The notes: a model not told the origin generated them from the letters alone. DNA of 11,986 bases from Candidatus Iainarchaeum sp. (GCA_026397035.1 JAPLVQ010000075.1:3954-15939), one strand, 5' to 3'. Positions 1 to 6,602 are shown, counted from the stretch's first letter. A program made the numbers and translations.

Positions 1-188
1 TTTTTTGACTCAGTTCCCCAATTTGCGGCGTCTCCAGTGAGCGGTCCCTCCCAGACAATAGTAATAGTGTCATCTTTTTGCATTCCAAATAAGGCGTTTT
101 GCGTGTTTGGGTTAATTCCAGTAATTATTGCCGCAACAACGAGAATTATTACAATTCCGTTAATCAAGAGTTTCTTTTTGTTCATCAT
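1..188 (-). CDS. ABC transporter substrate-binding protein, branched-chain amino-acid (LivK) type, N-terminal part only
   Basis: An open frame starts with ATG ATG at 188/185 on the minus strand and runs off the left edge after 62 codons. The product begins with basic residues (MMNKKK), then a hydrophobic segment at about residues 8-25 that would act as an uncleaved membrane anchor or signal. After a short linker (residues 26-40) comes ITIVWEGPLTGDAANWGTE, which matches the first strand and ligand loop (IGxxxPLTGxxAxxG) of type I periplasmic binding proteins for Leu/Ile/Val and related ligands. Its partners would be membrane and ATPase subunits beyond the window. A GAGGCGGG Shine-Dalgarno-like stretch lies just upstream of the ATG, and a small hairpin (202-217) precedes it. 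The gene diverges from an Lrp-type regulator. The substrate cannot be told from this fragment. Confidence 0.75.
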   Translation of the reverse strand, partial: MMNKKKLLINGIVIILVVAAIITGINPNTQNALFGMQKDDTITIVWEGPLTGDAANWGTESK

Positions 189-201
189 TGTTCCCGCCTC
201 G

Positions 202-217
202 CTGGCTTACTCGCCAG
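202..217 (-). other. small hairpin in the 5' leader of the substrate-binding protein gene
   Basis: CTGGC (202-206) and GCCAG (213-217) pair around a 6-nt loop. In the minus-strand transcript the hairpin ends about 14 nt upstream of the start codon, directly before the GAGGCGGG ribosome-binding stretch. It could modulate ribosome access, or it could be chance. Confidence 0.3.
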
Positions 218-247
218 TTTTCTAAAGTATTTCCGGCTTGCGGACCA

Positions 248-261
248 TAATAAACTTATTA
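248..261. promoter_or_regulatory. palindrome TAATAA-AC-TTATTA in the divergent lrp / substrate-binding protein promoter
   Basis: Six-base arms (248-253 and 256-261) are perfect inverted repeats around AC. The minus-strand reading of the same stretch (TTTATTATGG) is also the best TATA box candidate for the divergent substrate-binding protein gene. Lrp/AsnC regulators typically bind short AT-rich palindromes, so this is a plausible operator for the adjacent regulator. The high AT content makes chance palindromes common, hence the modest confidence. Confidence 0.35.
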
Positions 262-317
262 AGTGTTTTTAATCAATTAGTGTCATTTTTTATTGTTTTT
301 GGTTAATAATTTCTATT

Positions 318-1259
318 ATGGAAGCCAAAACTATCCCTGTATTTGATTCTCTTGATTTAAAGCTTCTTTGGGAGCTTGATACAAATAGCCGCCAATCCTT
401 CAACGGCTTGGCAAAGAAATTGAAAGTGAATAAGGGCACCGTAAAGTACCGTGTCCAGTCTTTTTTAAACTCAGGTATAATAAAATCCTTTAATGCAATT
501 CTTGACTCGGGTAAATTAGGTTATATGAGTATTCGTCTTGGAGTAAAGCTCTACCAAGCTACCCCTGAGAAAGAGAATGAAATAATTGATTTTCTCCTCG
601 CGCATAAACAGCTTACCTGGCTAGTGCGTGTTACAGGGGATTGGGATTTTAACACTTGTTTTGTTTTCAAGGATCTTCAGGGAATGAATGCTTTTCTTAA
701 TGTATTAAATATAAAATATGGCACATTTATTCTCACAAAGCAAATAGCAATTTTCACAAACATATCTTATTTTGGAAGAGCATTTCTTGCGGGAAAGAAA
801 AGTAATGATTTTGTTTTCAATGCTTATTCGCTTCCTTCCCCTGTTAAAACTGACCAAGTGGATCAAAAGATTCTTTATCTTCTTTCGGAGAACGCAAGAA
901 CTCCTGTTGTGGAACTGGCGCAGAAGTGCAAAGTTACTCCAAAAACAATTATTTCAAAAATCAAAAGGCTTGAGAATGAAAAAGTAATTCTTGGTTATCG
1001 TTCAGAATTTGACCTAGCTAAGCTTGGGTACAACTATTACAAAATTCACATGAATACTATGAATATGACTCCACAGAAGTACGAAAGGATAAAGCAGTTT
1101 CTTTTTGAGCATCCTTCAGTGGTTTATCATGATGAGGGGATTGGTTGTTTTGATTTGGAGTTTGAAGTTCAAGTGAGGAATGAATTACAAAGAGTACAAA
1201 TTGAGATTCTTGCCAGGAATCATTTGAACTTTATTGAGTTTAGTCGAAGCCCCTGCTAA
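318..1259 (+). CDS. tandem Lrp/AsnC-family transcriptional regulator
   Basis: The 313-aa product is two Lrp-like units in series, about twice the usual length of about 150 aa. Residues 12-60 form an AsnC-type winged helix (DLKLLWELDTNSR, then LAKKLKVNKGTVKYRVQ) and residues 68-150 a RAM/AsnC ligand-binding fold with VTGDWDFNTCFVF. Residues 180-228 form a second AsnC-type helix-turn-helix (VDQKILYLLSENART, then LAQKCKVTPKTIISKIKRLE), and residues 235-305 a weaker second ligand-like domain. Such regulators act as DNA-binding oligomers that sense amino acids. A TATA-like TTTTTATTG lies about 28 bp before the ATG with no Shine-Dalgarno site, which suggests a leaderless mRNA. The divergent neighbour is an amino-acid-type binding protein, a natural target. 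The family is certain; the effector is unknown. Confidence 0.9.
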   Translation: MEAKTIPVFDSLDLKLLWELDTNSRQSFNGLAKKLKVNKGTVKYRVQSFLNSGIIKSFNAILDSGKLGYMSIRLGVKLYQATPEKENEIIDFLLAHKQLTWLVRVTGDWDFNTCFVFKDLQGMNAFLNVLNIKYGTFILTKQIAIFTNISYFGRAFLAGKKSNDFVFNAYSLPSPVKTDQVDQKILYLLSENARTPVVELAQKCKVTPKTIISKIKRLENEKVILGYRSEFDLAKLGYNYYKIHMNTMNMTPQKYERIKQFLFEHPSVVYHDEGIGCFDLEFEVQVRNELQRVQIEILARNHLNFIEFSRSPC

Positions 1260-1279
1260 GATTTAATTTAAAAAATCTT

Positions 1280-1310
1280 ATTGGCGAGCGAATTAAATCG
1301 CTCATCCAAT
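1280..1310. terminator. hairpin between convergent lrp-type and rpl10e genes
   Basis: GAGCGA (1286-1291) and TCGCTC (1298-1303) pair around ATTAAA. The stem extends outward as ATTGG (1280-1284) with CCAAT (1306-1310) across a small internal loop. It begins 20 bp after the lrp stop and ends 15 bp before the rpl10e stop, so it could stabilise or end both transcripts. No long U-tract follows directly, so it may protect 3' ends rather than act as a strict terminator. Confidence 0.5.
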
Positions 1311-1325
1311 TTAAGTAGCTTAATT

Positions 1326-2153
1326 TTAGTTCCCTTTCTTTCCAGGGTTTTTTGCTGGAGCCTTTGCGTCTGTTTTTCCAGCTGGTGCTGCAGCTGGTGT
1401 TTTTGCTCCTGCTGCTGTGCCTTTTGTATCTGTTGCAGCCGGTGCGCCTGTTTTTGCTCCTGCTGTCCCTTCTGCTGTTGGTGTTGTTCCTTCTGTTCCT
1501 GGTGCTGCTTCCGTTTTCTTTACTTCGATTATTAGTTCTTCAATTGCTTTTGTTGGCAGTGTGCCTAAACTTTTAATATCATTATGAAATTTTGAATGTA
1601 CTTTACAAGGGAATTTTGCTTTTGCTCTGTGTAATGCTTTTTTTACAATATCCATTTGTTCTTTCATGCATAATATACTAAAAACTACTTGTCCTTTTCT
1701 TACTCTTGCTGCTCTCCCAATTGGTATTCCAAATGCTAGTGACATTCCTTGTGATACACGATCAGCTCCGGCTCCTTGTGCTTGTTTATTTTCTCTCATT
1801 ATGTTTGAAGGGAATACTCTTACTTTCATGAAGTATCCATCTTTTCCAAGGTCTTTAACGAGTTTTCTGTTTACTGTAGCTCTAACGCTTTCAATCGCGT
1901 TGTCTCTAATATCAAGTGCTTCTTCAACAATTAAATCAGCAACAGTGTCATATTTTAGTGTTGGGTTTCCCATGTTAAATTGTCTTACTTTTATTTGCGG
2001 TGCTGCTCCAATATAGTTTCTGTCAGGCACTTTGATTGCAATTCTTGAGTATGCTCTTTGTTGTCTTAATTTTCTCGCGTGTCCGCTACAGCCTTTAGTT
2101 ATTCTGTTTAATTTCTTCGGGCTCCTGTAACAGTGTGCTGGTCTTATACTCAT
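1326..2153 (-). CDS. rpl10e: 50S ribosomal protein L10e (uL16) with long C-terminal low-complexity tail
   Basis: This is a core component of the large ribosomal subunit, close to the peptidyl-transferase centre and the A-site tRNA. The archaeal L10e core is evident: RQFNMGN (58-64), RDNAIESVRATVNRKL (83-98), ENKQAQGAGADRVSQGM (121-137), FGIPIGRAARVRKGQVVFSI (141-160) and the ALHRAKAKFPCKV end (173-185). The start is supported by GGTGA four bases before the ATG. Two things are odd. A basic stretch at about residues 13-35 looks like an insertion relative to most archaeal homologues. Residues 211-275 form a tail of almost only A, P, T, G, K, D and E, whereas the family normally ends near 170-180 aa. 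The tail DNA is strikingly GC-richer than its surroundings. Confidence 0.95.
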   Translation of the reverse strand: MSIRPAHCYRSPKKLNRITKGCSGHARKLRQQRAYSRIAIKVPDRNYIGAAPQIKVRQFNMGNPTLKYDTVADLIVEEALDIRDNAIESVRATVNRKLVKDLGKDGYFMKVRVFPSNIMRENKQAQGAGADRVSQGMSLAFGIPIGRAARVRKGQVVFSILCMKEQMDIVKKALHRAKAKFPCKVHSKFHNDIKSLGTLPTKAIEELIIEVKKTEAAPGTEGTTPTAEGTAGAKTGAPAATDTKGTAAGAKTPAAAPAGKTDAKAPAKNPGKKGN

Positions 2154-2225
2154 TTATTCACCAAGGGTTTATTTTTCTCAAGAAATTATCTCTTTTCTCA
2201 CCAGTTATTTAGATAGTTGCCCACT

Positions 2226-2249
2226 GAAACCTTTAAAAAGCTTGGTTTC
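2226..2249. promoter_or_regulatory. inverted repeat GAAACC...GGTTTC around a TATA-like core
   Basis: GAAACC (2226-2231) and GGTTTC (2244-2249) flank TTTAAAAAGCTT, which contains a TATA-like TTTAAAAAG. It lies in the 203-bp gap between the divergent rpl10e and transporter genes. It could be an operator covering a core promoter. No regulator can be assigned. Confidence 0.3.
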
Positions 2250-2326
2250 GGGGTGGACTTTTTTTAGCCTCAAAATAGCTCTTTTGATAGTTTCATTTTT
2301 TTAGATTATTCTTTAGGGATAGTAGT

Positions 2327-2333
2327 TTTTTAT
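2327..2333 (+). promoter_or_regulatory. TATA box of the transporter gene (leaderless promoter)
   Basis: TTTTATA is centred about 27 bp upstream of the ATG at 2357, and no Shine-Dalgarno site is present (GTTTGA precedes the ATG). This spacing matches archaeal promoters whose transcripts begin at or next to the start codon. Confidence 0.45.
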
Positions 2334-2356
2334 ACTCTTAAATTCTTATTGTTTGA

Positions 2357-3229
2357 ATGGGTCTTGAGATATTTATTCTGGCGGCTTTTTTGGCTATGCT
2401 TTGCTGGGGTTTTGCGGATTTTTTTATTCAGCGTTCTGTGCGCAAGATTGGGGATGTTGAGGCACTGGCTTTTATCGGGCTAATTGGTTTTTTAGTGCTT
2501 ACTCCTTTTGTTCTTCCTGATTTGGCTTTGCTTTTTATTCCGGAGAATTTGTTTATTGTAGTTGGTTTTGGGTTATTTGCTTTTGTAGTCGCAATGTTTA
2601 ATTTTGAAGCACTAAAAGAGGGGAAGCTTTCAGTTATTGATGTAGTGCTTGAGATTGAACTTCCAATTGCGATAATAATTGGTTTTTTTCTTTTCATTGA
2701 GTTTCCTTCTGTGTTACAGCTTTTCTTAATAATCCCTATTTTTGTAGGAATTATTTTGATTTCATTTAAGAAAAGTTTTTCTTTTAAGAAGAGTCATTTG
2801 CTTGAAAAGGGGGTTTTGTTTGCTTTTGCTGCAGGTATTGGGCTTGGTTTTATAGATTCTTTTACTGGACTAGCTGCTCGTAGTCTTTCCCCGTTGCTTG
2901 CGATTTGGGTTCCTTGGGCAGTTATATTTTTTGTTTCAATGCTAGTTGTTTTCACAAGAAAGGATTTCAAAAAAATAGTTTTTAATGCTAAAAAGTTTAA
3001 GTGGCTTATTATTGCGATGGGTTTGATTGATACTATTGCTTGGGTTTGTTATGCATATTCTATGGCAGAAATTAATATTGGTATCGCTACTGCGATTACT
3101 GAAAGTTATCCTGTTATAGGTATTATTCTTGGAGTAATAATTAATCGTGAAAAAATAACTAAGTTTCAGATAGTTGGGGCGGTATTGACTATAGTAGCGA
3201 GTATTTTGCTTGCAATTACTTTGCTTTAA
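2357..3229 (+). CDS. EamA/DMT-superfamily transporter
   Basis: The 290-aa product is hydrophobic throughout, with about ten predicted membrane segments arranged as two repeats of five, the layout of drug/metabolite (EamA) exporters. The first half begins with FILAAFLAMLCWGFADFFIQ and continues through a segment ending in IVVGFGLFAFVVAMFNFEALK. The second half contains AYSMAEINIGIATAITESYP followed by a glycine-rich helix (VIGIILGVII) and a final helix ending in LLAITLL. This N/E-rich loop followed by P and G residues is typical of the family. Substrates of EamA proteins are rarely predictable and include amino acids, nucleotide sugars and drugs. It stands alone between divergent rpl10e and the convergent surface-protein genes. 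Confidence 0.85.
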   Translation: MGLEIFILAAFLAMLCWGFADFFIQRSVRKIGDVEALAFIGLIGFLVLTPFVLPDLALLFIPENLFIVVGFGLFAFVVAMFNFEALKEGKLSVIDVVLEIELPIAIIIGFFLFIEFPSVLQLFLIIPIFVGIILISFKKSFSFKKSHLLEKGVLFAFAAGIGLGFIDSFTGLAARSLSPLLAIWVPWAVIFFVSMLVVFTRKDFKKIVFNAKKFKWLIIAMGLIDTIAWVCYAYSMAEINIGIATAITESYPVIGIILGVIINREKITKFQIVGAVLTIVASILLAITLL

Positions 3230-3267
3230 TCTTGCTATTATTATGAGTGTTTTGTTAATACCCTAGT

Positions 3268-3627
3268 TTAAATTTTATTTCTTTTAGAGAAATTTAGAAA
3301 AAAGCTATTCTTTTTTAATATGTTTCCATCTTGGCAGGTTGGTGGGGGAGTTCCGCTGGTTGAAAGTGTTGTTCCTCCGCACAACCACTTATTCTGTGCG
3401 CTGCTCCATTTCAAAACATTTCCGTCAGCGCATGTTGCGATTCCTGTGCCCCCGTATTTTGGAAGGAGTATGCCAGTTGGGTCAGTTACTGATTCAATAC
3501 CTATTGCGATTTGGGTGAAATCAGGGTATGGTCTGGTAGTATTTACGTTTGTTGCAGAAACAAATATTATGGCAAAAACGATTACAAAGAATAATACAAC
3601 TAGTTTGTCAAATTTGCTAAATAACAT
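3268..3627 (-). CDS. short secreted/surface protein, probably C-terminally truncated
   Basis: The 119-aa product has an N-terminal hydrophobic segment (about residues 9-25, signal or anchor) followed by an extracellular-type region with the motif YGGTGIATCADGNVLKW (58-74) closing at WLCGG (81-85). A second copy of the motif begins at TCQDGNILK (97-105), but its expected Trp is absent. The last 14 residues (KNSFFLNFSKRNKI) look unrelated and overlap an A/T-rich hairpin. Repeats of this C-x-DG-x-(V/I)-LKW type occur in long tail-fibre-like and surface proteins, so I infer loss of the 3' part of a longer gene. The next upstream gene in the same direction also encodes a surface protein. Function is unknown, and a small intact protein cannot be excluded. 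Confidence 0.5.
   Translation of the reverse strand: MLFSKFDKLVVLFFVIVFAIIFVSATNVNTTRPYPDFTQIAIGIESVTDPTGILLPKYGGTGIATCADGNVLKWSSAQNKWLCGGTTLSTSGTPPPTCQDGNILKKNSFFLNFSKRNKI
3298..3316 (-). terminator. A/T hairpin ending in a U-run inside the 3' end of the truncated surface gene
   Basis: AAAAAAG (3298-3304) and CTTTTTT (3310-3316) pair around CTATT. In the minus-strand transcript this gives a 7-bp stem whose 3' arm is CUUUUUU, resembling an intrinsic or poly-U archaeal terminator. It lies within the last codons of the frame ending at 3268. Confidence 0.4.
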
Positions 3628-3760
3628 AACAATTACTAAACTAACAATAACCAGATGCGTTTATCAAGTATAAATCTACTCCAAGCTTTGAAATTCACAA
3701 ACAAAATTCTAAATTACTTTATTTTAGCGTCATCGCAAAGATTTGAAAAAGAGTGTGTAA

Positions 3761-4948
3761 TCAGTTTTTCTTTTTTGTTGTGATAATAAACACGGCAGAG
3801 ATGGCAACAATAATTACAAGAGTAATATTGGAATCAGGGATAGGGGTATTGTTTGGATTAGCTTTGGCTACTAAAAATGAATTATCTTTAGTACAACTGC
3901 CAACTTCAAGTCGTGCGAGATATATTCCGTTTAAACCGGAAGGGATTGAATAATTTGTAAAAGTTCCTTCAACAGTACCGCATCGTTGCGTGTCGTCTTC
4001 ATGGATGAGATTTCCAAGGGGATCAAAAATATATAATTTCATGGCAAGGTTATCAAACGCGCATGAATAATGAATAGAGACTTTTGCGCCAGAATAAGCT
4101 TTATCTGCTTTGATTTTTGAAATATTGCATTCTAATTCATAGCCGGTCGGGGGATTACTTGTGCCGTATAAACTTGAATTGTAATCTATAAAACTAATTG
4201 TGTCGGACTGGCACAAATTGTCTTTAGTGCTAAGAATTGCGGTAAATGTTTTACTTGTTGTGGTAGGACTCATGTTTAGTCTGGAGTCACTTGCCTTTAT
4301 TGAGAATACTTTTTGGGAACTAGTGCAGGCGTTTCCTCCGTTTAATTCAAAGTTCAAATTTTCGGGTGTGGCTAAAATATTTACTTCGTAAGAAGAATCT
4401 GTGCCTTGGCAGGAATATGTAAAATCAATATTTTCATTAACTTGTGCGTCGTAGGCTGTTTTATTTGTTGAGATATTTAGTGTTGGGCAAGTTGGTAGCA
4501 CTGACTTGCAGCAGAAATTAATTTGGTTTGCGCCAAAAATATTTCCGGTGCATGTTGAAAGGTGTGCATTAGTTAAATCGCTTAAAGCAAAAATACAATT
4601 ATATCCTGCATTGCATGCAGTTCCCGGGGAGGAGTAATTGCATATGTTTGAGATAAAAATATCGCTTTTCATGCAAATATTGTAATTATTATAATTTGTT
4701 TGAGTGTTAGTTTCCGCGTGTGCATTAGTCGCGTCACTTAAGCCTAGAACTTTAATTCCCCCAAACAAGCAACTCCTTAGTATTGATGAATTAACAGTAA
4801 TATCTCTTGTGTAAGCGCAAAGTGCTTCTTGCGGTTTGCATGAGTGGGATTCAGCGGTGTTATCAGAATATTTAACTAAAGTCGTATCCGTGGCAAGCAT
4901 CCAGGAGCAAAGAATAATAATAGCAAAAAAAATATATAACTTTCTCAT
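3761..4948 (-). CDS. Cys-rich surface protein with TNAH repeats, Ig-like regions and C-terminal membrane anchor
   Basis: The 395-aa product begins with a signal peptide (residues 1-19, RKLYIFFAIIILCSWMLA). The N-terminal third (35-154) is rich in cysteine and holds two copies of a motif: LSDATNAHAE (70-79) followed by YNICM, and LSDLTNAHLS (122-131) followed by INFCC. Residues 155-262 and 270-360 look like two Ig-like beta-sandwich regions with many Thr/Asn/Ser and paired cysteines. The C terminus has a Pro/Asn linker (363-372), a hydrophobic helix (375-390) and KKKN, so it is anchored with most of the chain outside. This tripartite end also resembles archaeosortase signals, although no PGF or PEF box is present. 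A TATATAAT element lies about 29 bp before the ATG. Likely an adhesin or envelope protein; the ligand is unknown. Confidence 0.7.
   Translation of the reverse strand: MRKLYIFFAIIILCSWMLATDTTLVKYSDNTAESHSCKPQEALCAYTRDITVNSSILRSCLFGGIKVLGLSDATNAHAETNTQTNYNNYNICMKSDIFISNICNYSSPGTACNAGYNCIFALSDLTNAHLSTCTGNIFGANQINFCCKSVLPTCPTLNISTNKTAYDAQVNENIDFTYSCQGTDSSYEVNILATPENLNFELNGGNACTSSQKVFSIKASDSRLNMSPTTTSKTFTAILSTKDNLCQSDTISFIDYNSSLYGTSNPPTGYELECNISKIKADKAYSGAKVSIHYSCAFDNLAMKLYIFDPLGNLIHEDDTQRCGTVEGTFTNYSIPSGLNGIYLARLEVGSCTKDNSFLVAKANPNNTPIPDSNITLVIIVAISAVFIITTKKKN
4508..4753 (-). repeat. two TNAH repeats in the surface protein gene
   Basis: Codons 66-93 and 118-147 of the surface protein encode related units: hydrophobic-LSD-x-TNAH-x-(E/S)-T, a spacer of 10-15 residues, then a Tyr/Asn-rich or Phe-containing stretch ending in cysteine. 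The core ACTAATGCACAC is identical in both at DNA level on the minus strand. Confidence 0.55.
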
Positions 4949-5091
4949 TTCAATCAGTACTTACAAGAGGTTTATTATATAAAAATATGACGGAATAATG
5001 GGTGCAGTTAAAATCTCGCGTGAGTTTAGTTTGTGGGAAGTCTCTAAATCTTTAGACTTTATTTAAAGACTAGTTTTATTTACGCTAGTGC

Positions 5092-5124
5092 ATTCTAATA
5101 TGAATTATATTAATCATTTAGAAT
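5092..5124. terminator. hairpin just downstream of the HIT gene
   Basis: ATTCTAA (5092-5098) pairs with TTAGAAT (5118-5124). After a one-base bulge, ATGA (5100-5103) pairs with TCAT (5114-5117), leaving a 10-nt loop. The hairpin begins two bases beyond the HIT stop codon on the minus strand, at the end of the whole minus-strand gene run, so it is a likely transcript 3'-end element. Confidence 0.45.
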
Positions 5125-5126
5125 TC

Positions 5127-5546
5127 CTAAAAACATTTTTTGGAATAGGCTTCTTTCTTTGCTTCATAAACATAGTTGCCGTTTGGCAAAATATTTCTTA
5201 CTCCTCCAACCGGATTTTTTATATCGCCAAAGTAACGCGGAATCAAGTGGCAATGAAAGTGGTCAATTGAACGGCCAGCAGCATTTCCTTCATTAATTCC
5301 TATGTTAAATCCGTCAGGTGAAAATTGTTTTTGGACAACTTCTTTTGTTTTTCCCAATATTTCAAAGAACTCTTTTTGCTCAATAGCAGTTAAATCAAAA
5401 AATGAAAGAATATGTTTTTTTGGGAAAACCTCGCAATGTCCTTTAGAAACAGGGAAATCATCAAATCGAGAAAAAAATAGATCATTTTCAAGAATTACTT
5501 GTGAATCTTTTTTAATTGACGCATCACAAAAGAAACATGGTCTCAT
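5127..5546 (-). CDS. HIT-family nucleotide hydrolase
   Basis: A histidine-triad protein of 139 aa, normal for the family. It carries the catalytic H-x-H-x-H at His96, His98 and His100 (DHFHCHLIPRY) and the upstream NIGINEGNAAGRS loop that contacts the nucleotide. The PVSKGHCEVFPKKHI strand (32-46) and the NPVGGVR tail motif (111-117) are seen in Ap4A and AMP-lysine/AMP-X hydrolases. Cys4 and Cys7 (CFFC) could hold zinc with a later histidine, as in many HIT proteins. Such enzymes cleave nucleoside phosphoramidates or dinucleoside polyphosphates in the cytoplasm. AGGTGA lies four bases before the ATG and overlaps the stop codon of the preceding micro-ORF, so translation is probably coupled to it. 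The exact substrate is not predictable. Confidence 0.92.
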   Translation of the reverse strand: MRPCFFCDASIKKDSQVILENDLFFSRFDDFPVSKGHCEVFPKKHILSFFDLTAIEQKEFFEILGKTKEVVQKQFSPDGFNIGINEGNAAGRSIDHFHCHLIPRYFGDIKNPVGGVRNILPNGNYVYEAKKEAYSKKCF

Positions 5547-5550
5547 ATAA

Positions 5551-5661
5551 TCACCTTAAAATCAAATATGTATCTCGGTCAATAATTTCTCCAGTGTTAA
5601 AAGCTATTTCAGCTTTATCGCATTTGCGAGGGTGCGTTCGAATAGGTTTAGTTGATTTCAT
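5551..5661 (-). CDS. micro-ORF A (36 aa), member of a repeated small-protein family
   Basis: Its ATG overlaps the stop of the Bro-N gene (ATGA), and its TGA lies in the AGGTGA ribosome-binding site of the HIT gene, four bases before that start. The core, residues 7-26, reads IRTHPRKCDKAEIAFNTGEI and aligns without gaps to micro-ORFs B and C and, over the first 11 positions, to D. The GCA-TGA that ends B and C is changed here to ACA-TAT, so the frame runs six codons longer. There is no signal peptide or membrane segment, one cysteine, and a basic N-terminal half. I do not recognise the family. It could be a small cytoplasmic protein, a leader peptide used for translational coupling, or a non-coding repeat that happens to stay open. 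Confidence 0.5.
   Translation of the reverse strand: MKSTKPIRTHPRKCDKAEIAFNTGEIIDRDTYLILR
5584..5643 (-). repeat. 60-bp element shared with 8035-8094
   Basis: Reading the minus strand, this stretch matches 8035-8094 at 51 of 60 positions without gaps, including 34 of 35 in the block that contains the hairpin AAAGCT-GAAAT-AGCTTT. Seven of the eight changed codons alter the amino acid. The segment lies inside micro-ORF A. Confidence 0.75.
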
Positions 5662-6545
5662 TTTATCATCTTTTTCCTTTTATCTTTTTCCGGCTCGGTT
5701 AAGTAATTTTCTCCAGTGGTTACTTTTCGTCCAATTTCCATTTCCAAATTATTTCTGGCATCTCCTGCAATTTTTCCGCCTTTTTGTGCAGCAACTGTAT
5801 TTTCATCAAATCCTTGCGCTTCTTTTACTCTTGCGATTTCAGTTGTTGCCCGTTCTCCAAGCATTGAAAAGATAAGTTCCAAATCATTCATGTGGTCCCT
5901 AAGGTTTTCTTTTTTTAGTTGTTTGAGTTCTTTATATTCTTGCACGGTTTTGCCAAAAGTTGCTTTGCTTATTTCGTTTGTTAAAATAGCATATTCTTTA
6001 TCTTCTTTTACTCCTCTTTTATTCCATTCATCTGTTAGTTCTTGTCTTATTATAATCCCTCTCACTCTTTTCTCAATCCAATCCTCAGAATATCCTTTTG
6101 CCTTGTAAATCTCTCTCATTCTCTTTTGGGCAAGCTCAGGGTCCTGTATCTCTTGCACTCTTTCATATCCTACTTGTGCGAGCCATTGTTTGAATGGTTC
6201 TGCTTTTGGTGAAGGTATTGATTGGATTATTCTAAACATATTTTTGGCGTTCGCACAGTCAGTTTCATAGTATTTGCCGTCTGCGGAGGGTAATTTCAGT
6301 TGTACACAAAGTGTGTACAACTCAATTCCAGATTCTTTTTCCCTTATTTTAAGCATGTTCCAATAGTTTCTGGGATTATCGCTTTCAGTCAACGCAGTAA
6401 CAACATCAATAACGCTAAAATACCATTCTTCATCGTGCCATAATCGCCTTATTTTCTTGTCCTGAAAAACGACCAATGCTTTGTTCTCGTCCAAAAAACC
6501 ACCGCTATAATACGCTCTGTTTAATACTGATTTCTTTAGATTCAT
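5658..6545 (-). CDS. Bro-N / DinD-like DNA-damage or antirepressor-type protein
   Basis: The 295-aa protein has two parts. Residues 22-125 resemble the Bro-N domain of phage and virus antirepressors: DKKIRRLWHDEEWYFSVIDV, then LTESDNPRNYWNMLKIRE, and later the helix FKQWLAQVGYERVQ. Residues 135-283 resemble E. coli DinD, with DHMNDLELIFSMLGERATTE (217-236) followed by NNLEMEIGRKV and LTEP near the end. DinD is damage-inducible and interferes with RecA filaments, while Bro-N proteins bind DNA. The role in an archaeon is unknown; control of a mobile element or of a recombinase is plausible. The gene follows a 163-bp gap with its own probable promoter (TTATAA at 6605-6610) and overlaps micro-ORF A by four bases at its end. 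Confidence 0.8.
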   Translation of the reverse strand: MNLKKSVLNRAYYSGGFLDENKALVVFQDKKIRRLWHDEEWYFSVIDVVTALTESDNPRNYWNMLKIREKESGIELYTLCVQLKLPSADGKYYETDCANAKNMFRIIQSIPSPKAEPFKQWLAQVGYERVQEIQDPELAQKRMREIYKAKGYSEDWIEKRVRGIIIRQELTDEWNKRGVKEDKEYAILTNEISKATFGKTVQEYKELKQLKKENLRDHMNDLELIFSMLGERATTEIARVKEAQGFDENTVAAQKGGKIAGDARNNLEMEIGRKVTTGENYLTEPEKDKRKKMIK

Positions 6546-6602
6546 AATTTAAGCTTTCCATAACCATTTTGCCGGTGGTATGGGGGTATTAAGCTGAATT
6601 AG

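Noticed and set aside
37..225. A 62-codon plus-strand open frame at the left edge.
   Set aside because: The opposite strand encodes a clear substrate-binding protein start with a signal/anchor segment and the PLTG motif, so the plus frame is a shadow.
1281..1576. Plus-strand open frames rich in Cys or Leu opposite the end of rpl10e.
   Set aside because: They are antisense reflections of the GCT/GCC/CCT/ACA-rich tail of L10e, with extreme low-complexity composition and no promoter or ribosome-binding site.
5516..5875. A 119-codon plus-strand open frame covering micro-ORF A and the end of the Bro-N gene.
   Set aside because: It is antisense to a recognisable protein (Bro-N/DinD-like), has no ribosome-binding site, and resembles no known family. 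The conservation with 8035-8094 is explained by the minus-strand repeat.
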